Shown here: positions 12,710 through 23,996 of the stretch, in pieces | Position numbering within the stretch: the stretch's first letter is position 1 | Layout of the letters: every line of letters begins with the position of its first letter | DNA from: Trametopsis cervina | Taxonomy: Eukaryota; Basidiomycota; Agaricomycetes; Polyporales; Irpicaceae | Assembly: GCA_022385755.1 (NCBI GenBank) | Contig: MU278367.1 | Span: 434,001 to 498,000 of the forward strand | Direction: 5' to 3' | Length of the DNA: 64,000 nucleotides | Program-made: the position numbers and the translations under genes | The notes under the pieces: generated by a model | Database searches by the model: none | Seen by the model: only the letters and a program-made list of their open reading frames with translations | Told to the model about the DNA's origin: nothing

Positions 12710-12852
12710 GGGGCGAGAGGACCCCGCCCGTCCGCCCGTGCTGCCCGACCGTACGTCTGCTGTGCGCGCCCTTGAAACGCAATTTATTTTGTTTTTTGAA
12801 AGAGACGAGAGCTGAATGTGTGTATATACAGAATAGCCAAGCCAATTCTTGC

Positions 12853-13606
12853 GCACGCTAAAATGTGTAAATGCGTGCGTTTCACACTCTACTACTGTGG
12901 CTGACGCACACGATGGATGGATGGGATTTCGGAATACCCGCGCGTGTGTGTGTGTGCAGAAGTGAACGCGCAATTCGTACAAGGTCGCGTTCGCGTTGAT
13001 CGTTGTGCGCGCCCGGTTGGACGTTTGCATTTGCATTTCTGTGCTATTACCATTACCATCGCGATTCGCTGCGCTACGTAGTGCAGTGCAGTGCTGTACC
13101 TGTGATTACGCGTACGCGTACTTTAGGCCTTGGTCGCCGTTACCGTACCGTGCTCGCCCTGAACGGAAAGCTCGGAAATGTGTATTGCAGCACTGTATGG
13201 TATGGACGCCTCGCACCGCCGTGGTTCTCTTGGTATGTACTTCACCTGATGAACTAGCAGTGCCTACATTCAATTAAGTTAGGTACGAGATACTGCATGT
13301 GCTAAACTGCGTGTGTTTCACACTCTGCTGTGCGCTGACGCACACATGATCAGCGGCGAGTGAGGATGGGATTTTGGAATACCCGTGTGTACAGAAATGA
13401 ACGCGCACTCGTCCAAGTTCGCGTTGATCGCTACACCCGGTTGCTGTACCTGTGATTACAGTAGGCCTTGGTCGCCGTACTCGCCCTGAAAGTCGGAGAG
13501 CTCGGAAATCTGAATTCGCCTCGCACGCACCGCCGTGATCCTCTTGGTCTTGGTACTTCACCTGATAAACTAGCAGTGCCTACTTTCAATTAAGTTAGGT
13601 ACGAAA
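12853..13606. repeat. Imperfect direct tandem duplication
   Basis: Two diverged copies lie head to tail: about 12853-13289 and 13296-13606. Shared blocks in the same order include GTTTCACACTCT, GACGCACAC, GGAATACCCG, TCGCGTTGATCG, TGTACCTGTGATTAC, TAGGCCTTGGTCGCCGT and, at the end, ACTAGCAGTGCCTAC followed by TTCAATTAAGTTAGGTACGA. The second copy is about 125 bases shorter, mostly because segments between these blocks are missing. There is no open frame conserved between the copies and no terminal repeat or target-site duplication I can see. It sits directly after the PCD-like gene, so copy 1 may overlap its 3' UTR. Confidence 0.85.
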
Positions 13607-13629
13607 CACCTCACAGCACAGCACAGCAG

Positions 13630-14742
13630 CTAGAGCCAGCCCGGAGACCACGGACTACCACGCATCCATCGATTGCCCATGCACACCGCAGCTCGCGCAA
13701 GAGCGACGTAAGGAGACGTAAGAGGATTTGCGCATGTGCCAGGAACCAAATACCCCTGACGGCATATTTCAAGAACACCTTTCGTGCTGCTGCAGCGGGT
13801 AGCGGTGCAGAGGGCCGGAAAGCAAGGCCCGCCTGTAGCTACGTACGTTACGTTCGGGACCGCGATAGGGGAAACGCAGATACGGCAAATACGCTCTTCC
13901 AGCCAAATGCGTGAGCACATCCATCGTCGGGTTACCCGAATCTTGAGTGTACCATACGGCGCCCGCCTTTTCGCCGAACGGCCGTGAAGGGAGAAAGGTA
14001 CACGATAGACGATACGATAGACGATGCAAAGGCACGCGAACGATGAACGAGAGAGAGCAGAGAGGAGAGCAGCGCTGCGCACCTTGCACAAGTCCGTGCT
14101 CCCACCGGTGAAATATGTGCTAACAGAGCATGGGCGGCGCGCGGGGGGTGCCTGTACCAGGCACGATATTGTGGAGTGGAGCACGGTAGGCAAGAAATGG
14201 CAAGGAGGACTCTGGAGAGTGGATGCAGGCGGGTGTCGGAAGGGGCGGCGTGATCGTTTGGTCTTTGGGGTAGGATTAGCCAGGTCGCAAGCTGCGCGCC
14301 GCCGCCGCCGCCGTCGGGCTGGATATGTTTTTTGCCATGTTAGACTACGGTAGACCACACGACGCTGGTATGTTTTTAAACACACCCGGTGCGAGACGGG
14401 TGTCAGGCATGCGCACGGCACGGCAGCGGGATCGGTTGTTTTGGCTTGCAGCGATGACCTGCGCTGGATAAAAATCGCGGTCGGTGCGGCGATCACCGCT
14501 ACAGTAGCTGTGCGACCGTGATCACACCCAGCCAGCCCTGCGATTTCTGTGTTCAACAAATCACCGAATGTGTGCTCATTAAACCAGAGTTGGTTGGAGG
14601 GGAAGGGGCTTGAGCGTTCCGTGCGCACGGATTTGCGTAACTGTGTTGCCAGATACAAGATATGAGATGGTAGATGGCTGATGATGCGTCCCTCGGCAGC
14701 TTGATCTGGGTCGGCCAGATCTCTCGGGGGGTACGCTAGCAT
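13630..14742 (-). CDS. Orphan open frame of 370 codons, function unknown
   Basis: An uninterrupted frame from a true ATG at 14742. I recognise no family. The product would be rich in Arg, Pro, Ser and Cys, with a run of seven arginines (ARRRRRRRAA) that comes from the trinucleotide repeat at about 14295. No signal peptide, membrane segment or motif stands out. Its length is greater than expected by chance for this base composition, but most real genes in this window are split by introns and this frame is not. It ends just beyond the direct duplication. It may be an orphan gene, a decayed gene or a chance frame. Confidence 0.2.
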   Translation of the reverse strand: MLAYPPRDLADPDQAAEGRIISHLPSHILYLATQLRKSVRTERSSPFPSNQLWFNEHTFGDLLNTEIAGLAGCDHGRTATVAVIAAPTAIFIQRRSSLQAKTTDPAAVPCACLTPVSHRVCLKTYQRRVVYRSLTWQKTYPARRRRRRRAACDLANPTPKTKRSRRPFRHPPASTLQSPPCHFLPTVLHSTISCLVQAPPARRPCSVSTYFTGGSTDLCKVRSAALLSALSRSSFACLCIVYRIVYRVPFSLHGRSAKRRAPYGTLKIRVTRRWMCSRIWLEERICRICVSPIAVPNVTYVATGGPCFPALCTATRCSSTKGVLEICRQGYLVPGTCANPLTSPYVALARAAVCMGNRWMRGSPWSPGWL

Positions 14743-14971
14743 GCCAATTCATTTCTGGCGTCGTCACCTTCAAATTCCATCAGCGTACACTGCATGCAGG
14801 CTCTCAATCGGTAGGGCCGGCATCACGGGGGCAGACCACTGAACGAGAAATTACCCCCTCGATTTCGATTTCTGATGGCGGGGCAAAGGAAGTATAAAGA
14901 GTCAGGGCAGGAAATCTCTGCTTTGGCACTCGACTTTGACGCTTCCCTGACTCGTACCGCGTACATTACTC

Positions 14972-14978
14972 TATAAAA
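14972..14978 (+). promoter_or_regulatory. TATA box of the permease gene
   Basis: TATAAAA lies 68-74 bases upstream of the ATG at 15046, a normal distance for a fungal core promoter. It is a perfect match to the consensus. Function is inferred from sequence and spacing. Confidence 0.6.
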
Positions 14979-15045
14979 GGTACGCTGAGCGAGAGTGTCT
15001 TGGAGTCGTTGAGTGCAGTGCTGACTATTGGACGTTATAGCGACT

Positions 15046-16293
15046 ATGTGGCCTACACCCGCTACACTCGCGCTCTGGGCGTGCTCAATAGCAGCCTGGA
15101 TGGCTCCTGCGACAGCGTCACCAGCACTCGACGTCCGCACGAGCAAAATCGCACCCAAGGTCTTCATCATTGGCATGGTGAGTCCTCTTTTTCGTTGCTC
15201 ACTGGATGGTATGCTAAGTACACACGGATAGTTCGACACCGAGGGAGCGGTCTGGTACGGCATCCCAGAGTTCAACCTCCTCGGACGCAACATCTCCATG
15301 CCTGGATTCTCCCCCCTCTACCCCGACGCCCACTGCACACTAGACGGCTCCGTCTGCCAACTCGTCACAGGCGAGGGCGAGATCAACGCAGCAATCACCC
15401 TCTCCGCCCTCGTCGCCTCCCCTACCTTCGACCTCTCCCGCACCTATTTCCTCATCGCCGGAATCGGGGGCATCAACCCCAAAGTGGCCACGATCGGTGG
15501 CGTGACCTTTGCCCGTTACGCCGTGCAAGTCGGTCTCCAATTCGAGTTCGACGCGCGGGAGATCCCCTCAGACTGGCCGACGGGCTACCTTCCCCAAGGC
15601 GCCGAATCACCCGATCAATACGCCACGCGCATATACGGCACAGAGGTGTTCGAGCTCAACGACGACCTCCGACAGCTCGCCATCCGCATGGCGCAGACCG
15701 CGACGCTGTATGACGACGCTGATGCCCAGGCGTACCGCGCGTTGTTCGCCAGCCAGTACCCCGCGGCGGGCAAGCCGCCCTCGGTCGTCGCGTGCGACAC
15801 CGCCACGTCTGATCAGTTCTGGTCTGGAGGGCTCTTGGCGGACGCGATGGAGAATGTGACGAAGCTGTTCACGAATGGGTCGGCGACGTATTGCACGACG
15901 CAGCAGGAGGACAATGCGACGCTCGAGGCGCTCACGCGCGGTGCGCTCCTTGGTCTACTCGACTTCTCGCGCATCATCGTCATGCGCACTGGTTCGAACT
16001 TCGATCGACCGCACGCGGGCCAGGATCCCACTGACAACCTCTTCCGCCCGACGAGCGGGTTCGTCGCGTCGATATTGAACGTCCACCTCGCGGGTGTGCA
16101 GGTCGTGCAAGGCATCCTGAAGGACTGGAACTCGAAGTTCGCAGCAGGGATCAAGCCGAGTCATTACGTTGGCGATATCCTCGGGACGTTGGGAGGCACG
16201 CCCGACTTCGGTCCGGGGAGCGTGTTTGGCGGGAAGAAGGCGAACTCCAAGCGGGGGCCTTCGAACGAACGACGATACCCACGATGGGCATAG
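15046..16293 (+). CDS. Purine nucleoside permease family protein (NUP)
   Basis: Two exons, 15046-15177 and 15232-16293, encode 397 residues. The N-terminus, MWPTPATLALWACSIAAW followed by an alanine-rich stretch, is a signal peptide or anchor. The mature part starts KVFIIGM-FDTEGAVWYG across the intron and continues with LVTGEGEINAA, FLIAGIGGINP and MRTGSNFDRPHAGQ, all typical of the NUP family (first described as the Candida nucleoside permease). The family fold resembles nucleoside phosphorylases, so a secreted or wall-associated nucleoside-binding or cleaving role is possible as well as transport; there is no multi-spanning membrane domain. It ends with a basic tail (KKANSKRGPSNERRYPR). 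Family assignment is secure, molecular activity less so. Confidence 0.9.
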
Positions 16294-16662
16294 ATGTGGA
16301 TGATTCATAGGGATGATTCATGAGAGGGACACTCACGAAAGCGACGCTCATCGAATAATTATTAATGCAGGCAACGCTCGTATTTATTGGGCATGTAATT
16401 GTTGTATCTTGGTATTTAACAGTGAAGAAGAACAAATAATTGTAGTACTCCTTTTCCAAACCCATTTCTGGTCGTGATATCTGAAAGCGAGAAACTGAAC
16501 CAGCCTGATTTATATATAACAACGCCCAACATCCCTCCTTGTAATCTCCACGCCAGATATACACCACTGAACAGCTTCAAACGCCTCTTGTGTCATGTCA
16601 AACTCTAAATCCTACGCGATAGCGCCATGTCCCTGGGCGACAACATACACATGTCGCGCTAT

Positions 16663-17447
16663 TCAGTTTGTTTGATCGAAGAAGAGAAGACAGACCACTT
16701 CAAGTTGGGCTGGCGCTAGGTACGAGGAGTGTGAGGTCGTGGTTGCCTGCCACCGAACGACGAACTCTATTCTCTGATCACGATCGGCTAGTTGTATAAG
16801 GTTGACGATGTACTGGCTGGTAGGAATCTCTGATGTGATGTTGACGGCGTAAGGTGGTGCCAGTTGATTAGGGAGTCTTATTTCATGGACGAGATCTGGG
16901 TATATGCTTCCAGCACTAACCGTCACTAGCCCCTCGCTATACTTGTCCTAAGACCGTGGAGGTCACCTCGACAGGACGTAGCACGGGAACTGATGAGCTG
17001 CGAAGACGATGTAAAATGGGAACTTTCAATTCATAAATTCTGCTGAACATCTGTTGCATTGCAGTCTTACAGTAAATCTGTACAACGCATGTCTCCCTCT
17101 CTGCGGACATGAACACCCTTCACACGGGGGTAAGGGGGGTAGTCATACAAGACTATGGCTTAGCATGCAAAGGATGCCATGGACTCACCAAAGTTATGCA
17201 CAGGTGTGCTTCCTCGATAACTCGAGCTCAATGGTGAAGGTATACCTCGGGGGTCAGAACAAGACATAGTCACCAATGTTTTGTAGAAATCCTCGCACTC
17301 AGCTGGGGGCGGGTTCAGGAACTTCTGCTGATGCTTCGCCTTTATCTTGAGAGAAAAACTTGGTTTGTACCGGAAATCTATCACATGGAAGAGTGTCTTG
17401 CAGCCATATCCGCCAAAGTCGGTTACCGATACCATATCTTCCCGCAT
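16663..17447 (-). pseudogene. Possible unknown gene or remnant
   Basis: Two minus-strand frames read like protein: one at about 17260-17447 (MREDMVSVTDFGGYGCKTLF and onwards, with balanced composition) and one at 16663-16926 ending in LEVVCLLFFDQTN and a stop. The gap between them, about 16930-17160, has stops in all simple joins I tried, and I could not place a start or phase-compatible splice sites. I recognise no family. It may be a real gene with introns I failed to place, or a decayed one. Confidence 0.25.
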
Positions 17448-18804
17448 TGTTTCAACTCTGGAGAGGCCATTTCACCTCCGCGGACGACGACCTGCCCTGT
17501 GATTAGTATTCGTCAGCATTGCGCTTGGCAAGCAGGACTGTAATTCGACACGATATGCGTACCTTTACTTCCGCGACTGCTTTAGAGTTGAAGCTCGGGA
17601 CGTTCATTCTGCGGGACCATGGGGATCTGTCAAACGAAAGCCGTTGCTCGTGGACACCGTGCGATTCTCGCGATAATGCGATAATAACGCATTATGAGGG
17701 ATCCTGCGCAACTCATGCATCGCAATGCAGGTACGATTGACGTGCGTCGCAGTTAGTGCATCAGCTCCGCCCGTTCTCATGGCACCACCATGCGGAGATG
17801 CCGCACTTGAGTGGGAGCGAGGATCACGCGACCCGTTTGCGTCGGTGGACGATATCTCAATGAAACCGTCGGGTGTTCCTTACGGATACGGGTTCGATAA
17901 CCATCGTGCACTCGGAGAGGGAGTACTGTAATTATAGCTACTCCAGACAGCGGCTTCGATATCGACTTGTGTGGGAGGAGTCCTGGGAGATGTTCCTGAG
18001 GGACGTGTGACAGCTGTGTCAGCACCAGTTGGTTGTCATCGTCTCGTACATGCTCAATGATCTTGCAAAATTACCGACCAACTTGAGTGATGAAGTGTCT
18101 ATCGTCTGAATTGTCGTGTTACACACCACTGGTATACGAGTGCTTGGGGATGCACAACAAAATGCTAATGGCCACCGTTTCCCCTGGTCTTGGGTCAAAT
18201 CGCCACAGCAGCTGATGGTGGTCGGGCAGTCGAGAGATATCCTTGGGAACCGACGACCCATAATTGCTCGAGCAACCTGCGGTGCAGGATGAGGCGATGT
18301 CGTTTGAGGTTGAGCAGCAAACCTGCCGCCACCATCACGTTTATCCGCTTGGTGTCGCGTGCACTTTAGCCGGCGCTCCCACTCCTTTCGTTATCACCGC
18401 TGAGATAGCCCCATACTTCGTCCGCCCTTGTTCTCACCGAGCTCAATTTTGGCTCACCGCGTGTGCTGTCATCTGCCAAGACGGTGTTAGCCGGGTATTG
18501 ACGGATTCTGGGACGCGGAGACACAGAAGCACGTACATACAGGAAATGCAACATACGAACAGTTGAGGTGGGTCCTCGTTATGTTCTCTTGTGTATCTTG
18601 TGGAGGTCTCATTTGTTCAAGATGCGTGTGGTCGAGACATCACTATGGGATCCACACCAAGTACAATCTGCCTGAGCAGTGCAACAGATCTGCACAATTC
18701 GTTGATCCGCATATCAGCGTGTTGTATGGAACGCGTCCAGTTTCCAAGCTTGGCCAGATGATGTGCAGCAGCCCGGGTGATTCGGTCGCTATCCTCGCGA
18801 CGCG

Positions 18805-18811
18805 TATAAAA
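18805..18811 (+). promoter_or_regulatory. TATA box of subtilase 2
   Basis: TATAAAA lies 102-108 bases upstream of the ATG at 18913. A pyrimidine-rich leader follows, as is usual for strongly expressed fungal genes. Function is inferred from position. Confidence 0.6.
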
Positions 18812-18912
18812 GCAAACAAGTGGAGTGCACGTCCATCCCTCCAACCTTTCGGCGTCCCTGCCTTTTTCTACGAGGTGCTCTTCATTTTCTTTCGCACCGT
18901 CGGTAGCCCACC

Positions 18913-21900
18913 ATGCGGTCCTCAGCCCTCTTGACCTTCCTTTCTTTCGTTGCGATCGCTTCTGCGGCCGCACCCACCCGGTACGTTGTCGAGCTCGACA
19001 ACCTTCAGGTTCTGCAAAATGGGAAACGCGCCTATGGTTCAGTAAGTTGATCTGTGTGCACTGCTTCGCCAATGAGCTGACATCGTTGTGTAGCCTCACG
19101 ACGTCCTGTACCATGCTCTGCGCAAACGTGGTGTCAGTTTTGATGTTTCAAGAGAGTTCAACACCGATGGTGTATTCGTTGGTGCTTCGCTTGATTTGGT
19201 GAGTGTCCTCACGGGAGTCACCTGTTTCTACTCTCATGTCACTCACATTATTTCTCCTAGTCCCCCGAGGTTGGTGCCAACGACTCCGAACTCAAGCTTA
19301 AGGACACCACTGAATATGTACTTATAGGATATCGCTGAAGTCGCTAAGCTCCCCGGAGTTTTGAACATTCGTCCCGTGGTTCAGTTCTCCAAGCCCAAGT
19401 ACGTCTCTCATATCCACTTTCCCCAAGTTTTGGAGATCTCATGACAACAACAGGCCCATTGGCATGCGAGTTGTAAACGGAACGGACCCCAGCTTGCCTG
19501 ACGGCGAGACCACTCACATCCAGACCGGTGTCGATAAAGTCCACGCTCAGGGTATTACAGGAAAGGGCATCAAGATCGGCATGTGAGTAGCATATAATAT
19601 CGAGTTCCAATTTGTGTCTAATATTTCCCAACCAGCATCGACACAGGGTACGCTACAAACACTGTTATGCGCATGTGTATAGGCATTGACTTTGGCGCAG
19701 TATTGACTACCGCCACCCTTTCTTGGGAGCCGGTTTCGGACCTGGCCACAAAGTTATTGGCGGCTGGGACTTCGTAGGCGACGCATTCAACGGTGAGCCC
19801 AACGCGTTTCCAAACGGGCCATACGACAGCCACTAAGCACAGTTGATTTCAGGCAACAACACCCCCCAGCCGGACGCAGACCCATTGGACACGTAAGTGT
19901 TCTCCCCACCATCCATGCATATATGCGTTTTGTGCTCATGCAGAATGCATTTCCAGATGCCAAGGCCACGGCACGCACGTCGCAGGAATCATCGGCGCCA
20001 ACCCCGGCAACGAGTTCGGGATAAGCGGTGTCGCATACGACGCCTCGATCTCCGCGTACCGTATCTTTGGATGCACAGGTGTAGTCGGCGACGACATCAT
20101 CATCGATGCGCTCCTCAGGGGCTTCAGCGAGGGCAACGACATCTTGACGCTCTCGCTTGGAGGTCCCAGTGGATGGTCTGAGTCGTCTTCGGCTGTCGTC
20201 GCGAGTCGGTTGGAGGATAAGGGCGCGGTCGTCACTGTTGCGCAGGGGAATGATGGTGTTGAGGGATCGTGGGCTGCTTCGAGCCCTGGTACCGGTCTCG
20301 ACAACTTCGCTGTTGCCAGCGTTGACAAGTGAGTTTGGCATATTGGGATTACACTCTGTGATCTCTCACTGACGTTGTCATAGCCTTGCGATCCCTGTCC
20401 AAAATGCTACCCTCCACGGCGTTGACCATGCTCCGGTTGTACGTCTTTCCCTCACTTCGATCCCGTATTCACCCCTGATCGAGATTGCATCCCGTCCTTA
20501 GCCTTACCTGTCTGGCATCGCTCTCAACGTCACCGACACGCGCCCCATCTATGCCACATCGACCAACACATCAGACCCCGCTGACGCATGCAACCCCCTT
20601 CCTGACAGCACCCCCGACTTATCAGGCAAGGTCGTCATCGTGAGGCGTGGAACCTGCGCGTTCGTCACCAAGCTCCAAAACATCGCTGACAAAGGCGGCA
20701 ACGCCGTCCTGATCTACAAGTACGTTTTCCCTCTCATAACACCTTTCGTGGTATCATATTAAGCGGTTCCCAGCAACATCGATGCTTGGGCCGCTATTGA
20801 CGTCGGCGCCTTCCGCGCCGCCCTGATCTCCCCCGAAGACGGTGCATTCGTGAGTTGCAAGACAGCAGCGTCCTCCACCTGAAGAACGACACTAATATGC
20901 ATGCACAGCTCGTCCAACAATTCGCCGCAGGCAAGGACGTCACTATCACGTTCCCCCAATCCGGAGCTTCCTTCAACCTGCCCGACGTCCACGGCGGCCT
21001 CATCTCCGATTTCTCGACTTACGGCCCCAGCAACCAGCTCGACTTCAAGCCCTCGATCGCCGCTCCCGGTGGAAACATCCTCTCTACGTGGCCTATCAAC
21101 CTCGGTTCGTGGGCTGTGTTGTCTGGAACCTCGATGGCCACGCCTTTCGTCGCTGGAAGCGCTGCGCTCGTTCTCCAGGCGAAGGGCAAATCCTCTGTCA
21201 AGGGCATCCGCGACCTTCTCCAGTCCAACGCTAGCCCCATTGGCTCTACTAAGACTGACGGTGACCCGCTGCAGACTCTTTCGCTGCAGGGCGCCGGTCT
21301 CATCCAGGTTGCGAGCGCTATCAACAGCAAGACGATTGTTTCTCCTGCCACGCTCCTTCTCAACGATACCACCCACTTGAAGCCTCTGTAAGTATTCTGT
21401 TGGGCCTTTCTGACTCTGAGAAGTAGTGCTTACGATGGCATATCTCTTACAGCCAAACTTTCACTATCAAGAACACTGGTTCCAGCTCTGTTACCTACAA
21501 GCTGAAGCACGTACCCGCCGGCACAGCGGCCTCCGTCGAATCAGTACGCACCCATTTCGTATGTGCACAACGCGGACACTAACGGCAGCTGTGACATAGA
21601 AATCAATCTTCCCCGCCGCAGGACCCGTCGCCCTCACAAAAGAATACGCCACCGTATTGCTCAGCCAATCCCAAGTGACCGTCCGCCCCGGCGGAAGCGC
21701 GATCGTCCTCGCCACCTTCTTTCCTCCCAAGGTCGCTGACCCAACGACGTTCCCCGTGTACACCGGCTACATCGAGATCGCCTCTGGCAGCGAGATCCAG
21801 CGCGTTTCGTACCTTGGCCTTGCTAACAGCCTCAAGGCGAAGCAGGTCCTTGATACCACTGACGAGTTCTTCGGGTTCACTATTCCCGCTGTTACAAACG

Positions 21901-22436
21901 TTACTGGGGACCCGCACGTCAATGCGTCGTACACTCTGAAGGGTGATGATCAGCCCGTTGTCCTTTGGCGGTAAGTCTCAGTTAACTGTGCTAAGTCGAG
22001 CGTTTTCTGATGAAGTGCATTCAGCTTGGTGTTCGGTTCGCCCCAGGTCCGCTTCGACCTCGTCCCGAGCAACTTCAATGCGCCCAAGAAGCGTGGTCTC
22101 CTCGACTGGTTGTTCGGTGGCTCTCTCGGTAGCGTCAAGACCCTTGGCACGCTCTTCGAGGGTGACTTCGTTTCTCGTAACTACCTTGGAGGAACCGTAC
22201 GTCCACCCATACTCGATCAAAGCTCTTTCGCTGATTCCTAATATCTCTTCCAACAGAGCCCTGACACAAACGGATGGAACGAGTTTGCTTTGAACGGCAC
22301 ATTCGCTGACGGCACAACAATAAAGGACGGGTCTTACAAGATCTTCCTCCGTGCTCTCCGCGTTACCGGTAACCCCAACGTCAACTCGGACTTCGACAGC
22401 TGGGTCAGCCCGACTATCACTATCAAGCGCAAATAA
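18913..22436 (+). CDS. Secreted subtilisin-like protease (S8A), paralogue 2
   Basis: A second secreted S8A endopeptidase with many short exons. The first exon (18913-19041) begins MRSSALLTFLSFVAIASAAA, a clear signal peptide, and runs into an I9-type propeptide (RYVVELDN; RKRGVSFDVSREFNTDGVF on exon 19094-19198). The triad is intact: Asp in the IDTG/IDYRHPFLG region, with a very small exon near 19636; His in CQGHGTHVAGI near 19965-19990; Ser in [13 protein letters not shown] near 21120-21150. Asn of AQGND near 20245 supplies the oxyanion hole. A PA domain (VVIVRRGTCAFVTKL) lies at about 20560-20850 and a C-terminal Fn3-like domain from 21450. The stop is at 22434-22436. It aligns along its whole length with the minus-strand gene at 6116-10009, so the two are paralogues of opposite orientation about 9 kb apart. 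Role in extracellular protein breakdown is inferred. Confidence 0.92.
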
Positions 22437-22660
22437 TCGCGTTTTGAATGTTTTATCCTTGCACACGTCTACGTAGTAGCCACTGTCTTTACTTAGTCTT
22501 CGGACGCTGTTTATTGCTATCTTAATCATCATCGAAATGTATTGTTGCACTCACTGCTTCGCATATCCCTTTTTAAGCCGGAGCTCTGTATCGCTCTGAG
22601 GAAAGAGGGAGACCGAAGGCACTCAGGTATACAGGAGAATCAATCTCGTTGCGCACTGAG

Positions 22661-23814
22661 CTAAAAGGATATGACCTTCTGCGGTTTCGGTGCTACACGA
22701 CCAAAGGCTTTGACTACGCCTGAATGAGCACCCATCTTCACAGCCTGCTGCTTCTTCAACTTCTCGTCTGCCCGCTCTTCCTTCGAGACCTCGGCATGCT
22801 TGCGCCGGAAAGTGTGGAAATCATCCTCGTCCGCACCAGCTTCGGTGCCAGTACCGACCAGTATCACCTTCGATATGACCTCTGCAATAACGTTGAGTAT
22901 CTGTCCCACAAATAAAATAACTTCACGCACCGTTACTCCTCATCTTGCAATCTTTGGCAAGGTGCGTCGTCTCCTGGCATAGCTTACAAGACCCGCCATT
23001 CGGGTAAACACCTCTGGACTTGTTTTGAGGACATGATGAGGCCATGTGGCCCTGTTTTGAGCAGACGAAACATGACGAGAACGGAAGAGGGTTTTCCGGA
23101 TCGACCGGCAGTGGGCACCTGGATAGGTTGTGTTTTCGCGAACCACATCTAGATACAGAGTAACGTTTAGTCCATTGAGTTATGTTATAGAATGAACTAT
23201 GCCCACCGGTAGCAGATACCAACGGCCTGCCTGCCTAGTTTTTGCTGGTCACGCTCGCCATCTAATGCATCCGCTGCAATAGCTGTTGGACAATTTCTGG
23301 CTGAATGTCCTCTTTCTCGGCAGGCGAAACATGTGGTATCTCCCTCCCGTTCCTTCTGTCGCTGAAGACGGCGGTGCTCAGAAGCAGCCAGGCGAGCTTC
23401 TTTGCCTGTGTGCGATATACATCATACGATGAGTAATGCGCACAGTAGACTGCACGAGAACATACCCTTAAGCGTCTTCGACTTGAGCTTCTTCTTGCCC
23501 TTCGACGCTTTCGTGTTGTTGTCCTTCCCTTGCGTCTGCGTCTTGCCCTCTTCCCCGGGACCTTTCATCGAGTTGTCCCCGGGCTCTGCTCCCTCCTCTC
23601 CGTTCTCCAAGACAGCCCCAATGTTCGCATTCTTCTTCCCTCTCTTGCGCTTACGCTTCGGCTTCTTGTCCGCTGATTCCTCCACAGCAGCTTCCTCTAC
23701 AACGGTCTCTGGTGCCGCGGTCGAAGGGCCGGGCTCATCGGTTTCGGGTTCTCTGTAATTGAAGCCGGCTTCAACGTAGGTACGCTTGAGCGCGACGTTA
23801 GTGTATCGAGTCAT
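22661..23814 (-). CDS. Zinc-knuckle protein, ZCCHC9-like
   Basis: Four exons, 23466-23814, 23207-23405, 22931-23148 and 22661-22881, join to 328 residues. The N-terminal third is acidic then strongly basic (KKPKRKRKRGKKNANI), a likely nuclear or nucleolar signal. Four CCHC knuckles follow at roughly residues 140-255: CFACRERGHSARNC, CYRCGSRKHNLSRC, CFVCSKQGHMASSC and CKLCQETTHLAKDC; the second is split by an intron inside its codons. The C-terminus (VILVGTGTEAGADEDDFHTF, then RRKHAEV) matches the conserved tail of the ZCCHC9 family. Such proteins bind nucleic acid in the nucleus; a link to ribosome biogenesis or rRNA is inference. The start lies 182 bases from that of the divergent Rieske-DUF455 gene. 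Confidence 0.85.
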
Positions 23815-23996
23815 GGCGGAGGCCCTTCAAATGATGTTAAGCTGAGTAGTGAGTGCGGTAGTATACGGTGGCCAATATATGTTCTTCCATGGTGGCAATG
23901 GGATAGACTCAGACGCCCATGAAAATTATTGGCTTCATCACGGGCCGCTGCTGTGGCAAACTCCCTACCACTCATTTGTTCTGGCTCGCTGAGCTT
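23815..23996. promoter_or_regulatory. Short bidirectional promoter
   Basis: Only 182 bases separate the start codons of the divergent zinc-knuckle gene and the Rieske-DUF455 gene, so one nucleosome-free region probably drives both. An in-frame ATG at 23919 would shorten the gap to 104 bases. No TATA box is evident. Confidence 0.5.

Larger units (their letters stand above)
12710..15045. other. Intergenic region with duplication and one long orphan frame
   Basis: About 2.3 kb between two plus-strand genes. It contains the direct duplication at 12853-13606, the orphan frame at 13630-14742, a GCC-type trinucleotide run near 14295-14312 and the TATA box of the permease gene at 14972. No other feature could be supported. 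Confidence 0.5.
16294..18912. other. Long intergenic region with a possible degenerate gene
   Basis: Between the permease and the second subtilase lie 2.6 kb. Minus-strand frames at 16663-17450 look more protein-like than their surroundings (see the separate entry). The rest, 17600-18780, has short open frames on both strands that I cannot join into a convincing gene. The last 110 bases hold the TATA box of the subtilase. Confidence 0.5.

Noticed and set aside
12134..13036. Long minus-strand frames (300 and 134 codons) opposite the PCD-like gene
   Set aside because: They are antisense to the purine-rich Lys/Arg/Glu tail, which reads as Pro/Leu/Ser-rich on the other strand; low complexity and no motif.
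14281..14312. GCC trinucleotide run
   Set aside because: A short simple repeat of the kind common in GC-rich fungal DNA; of note only because it gives the arginine run of the orphan frame.
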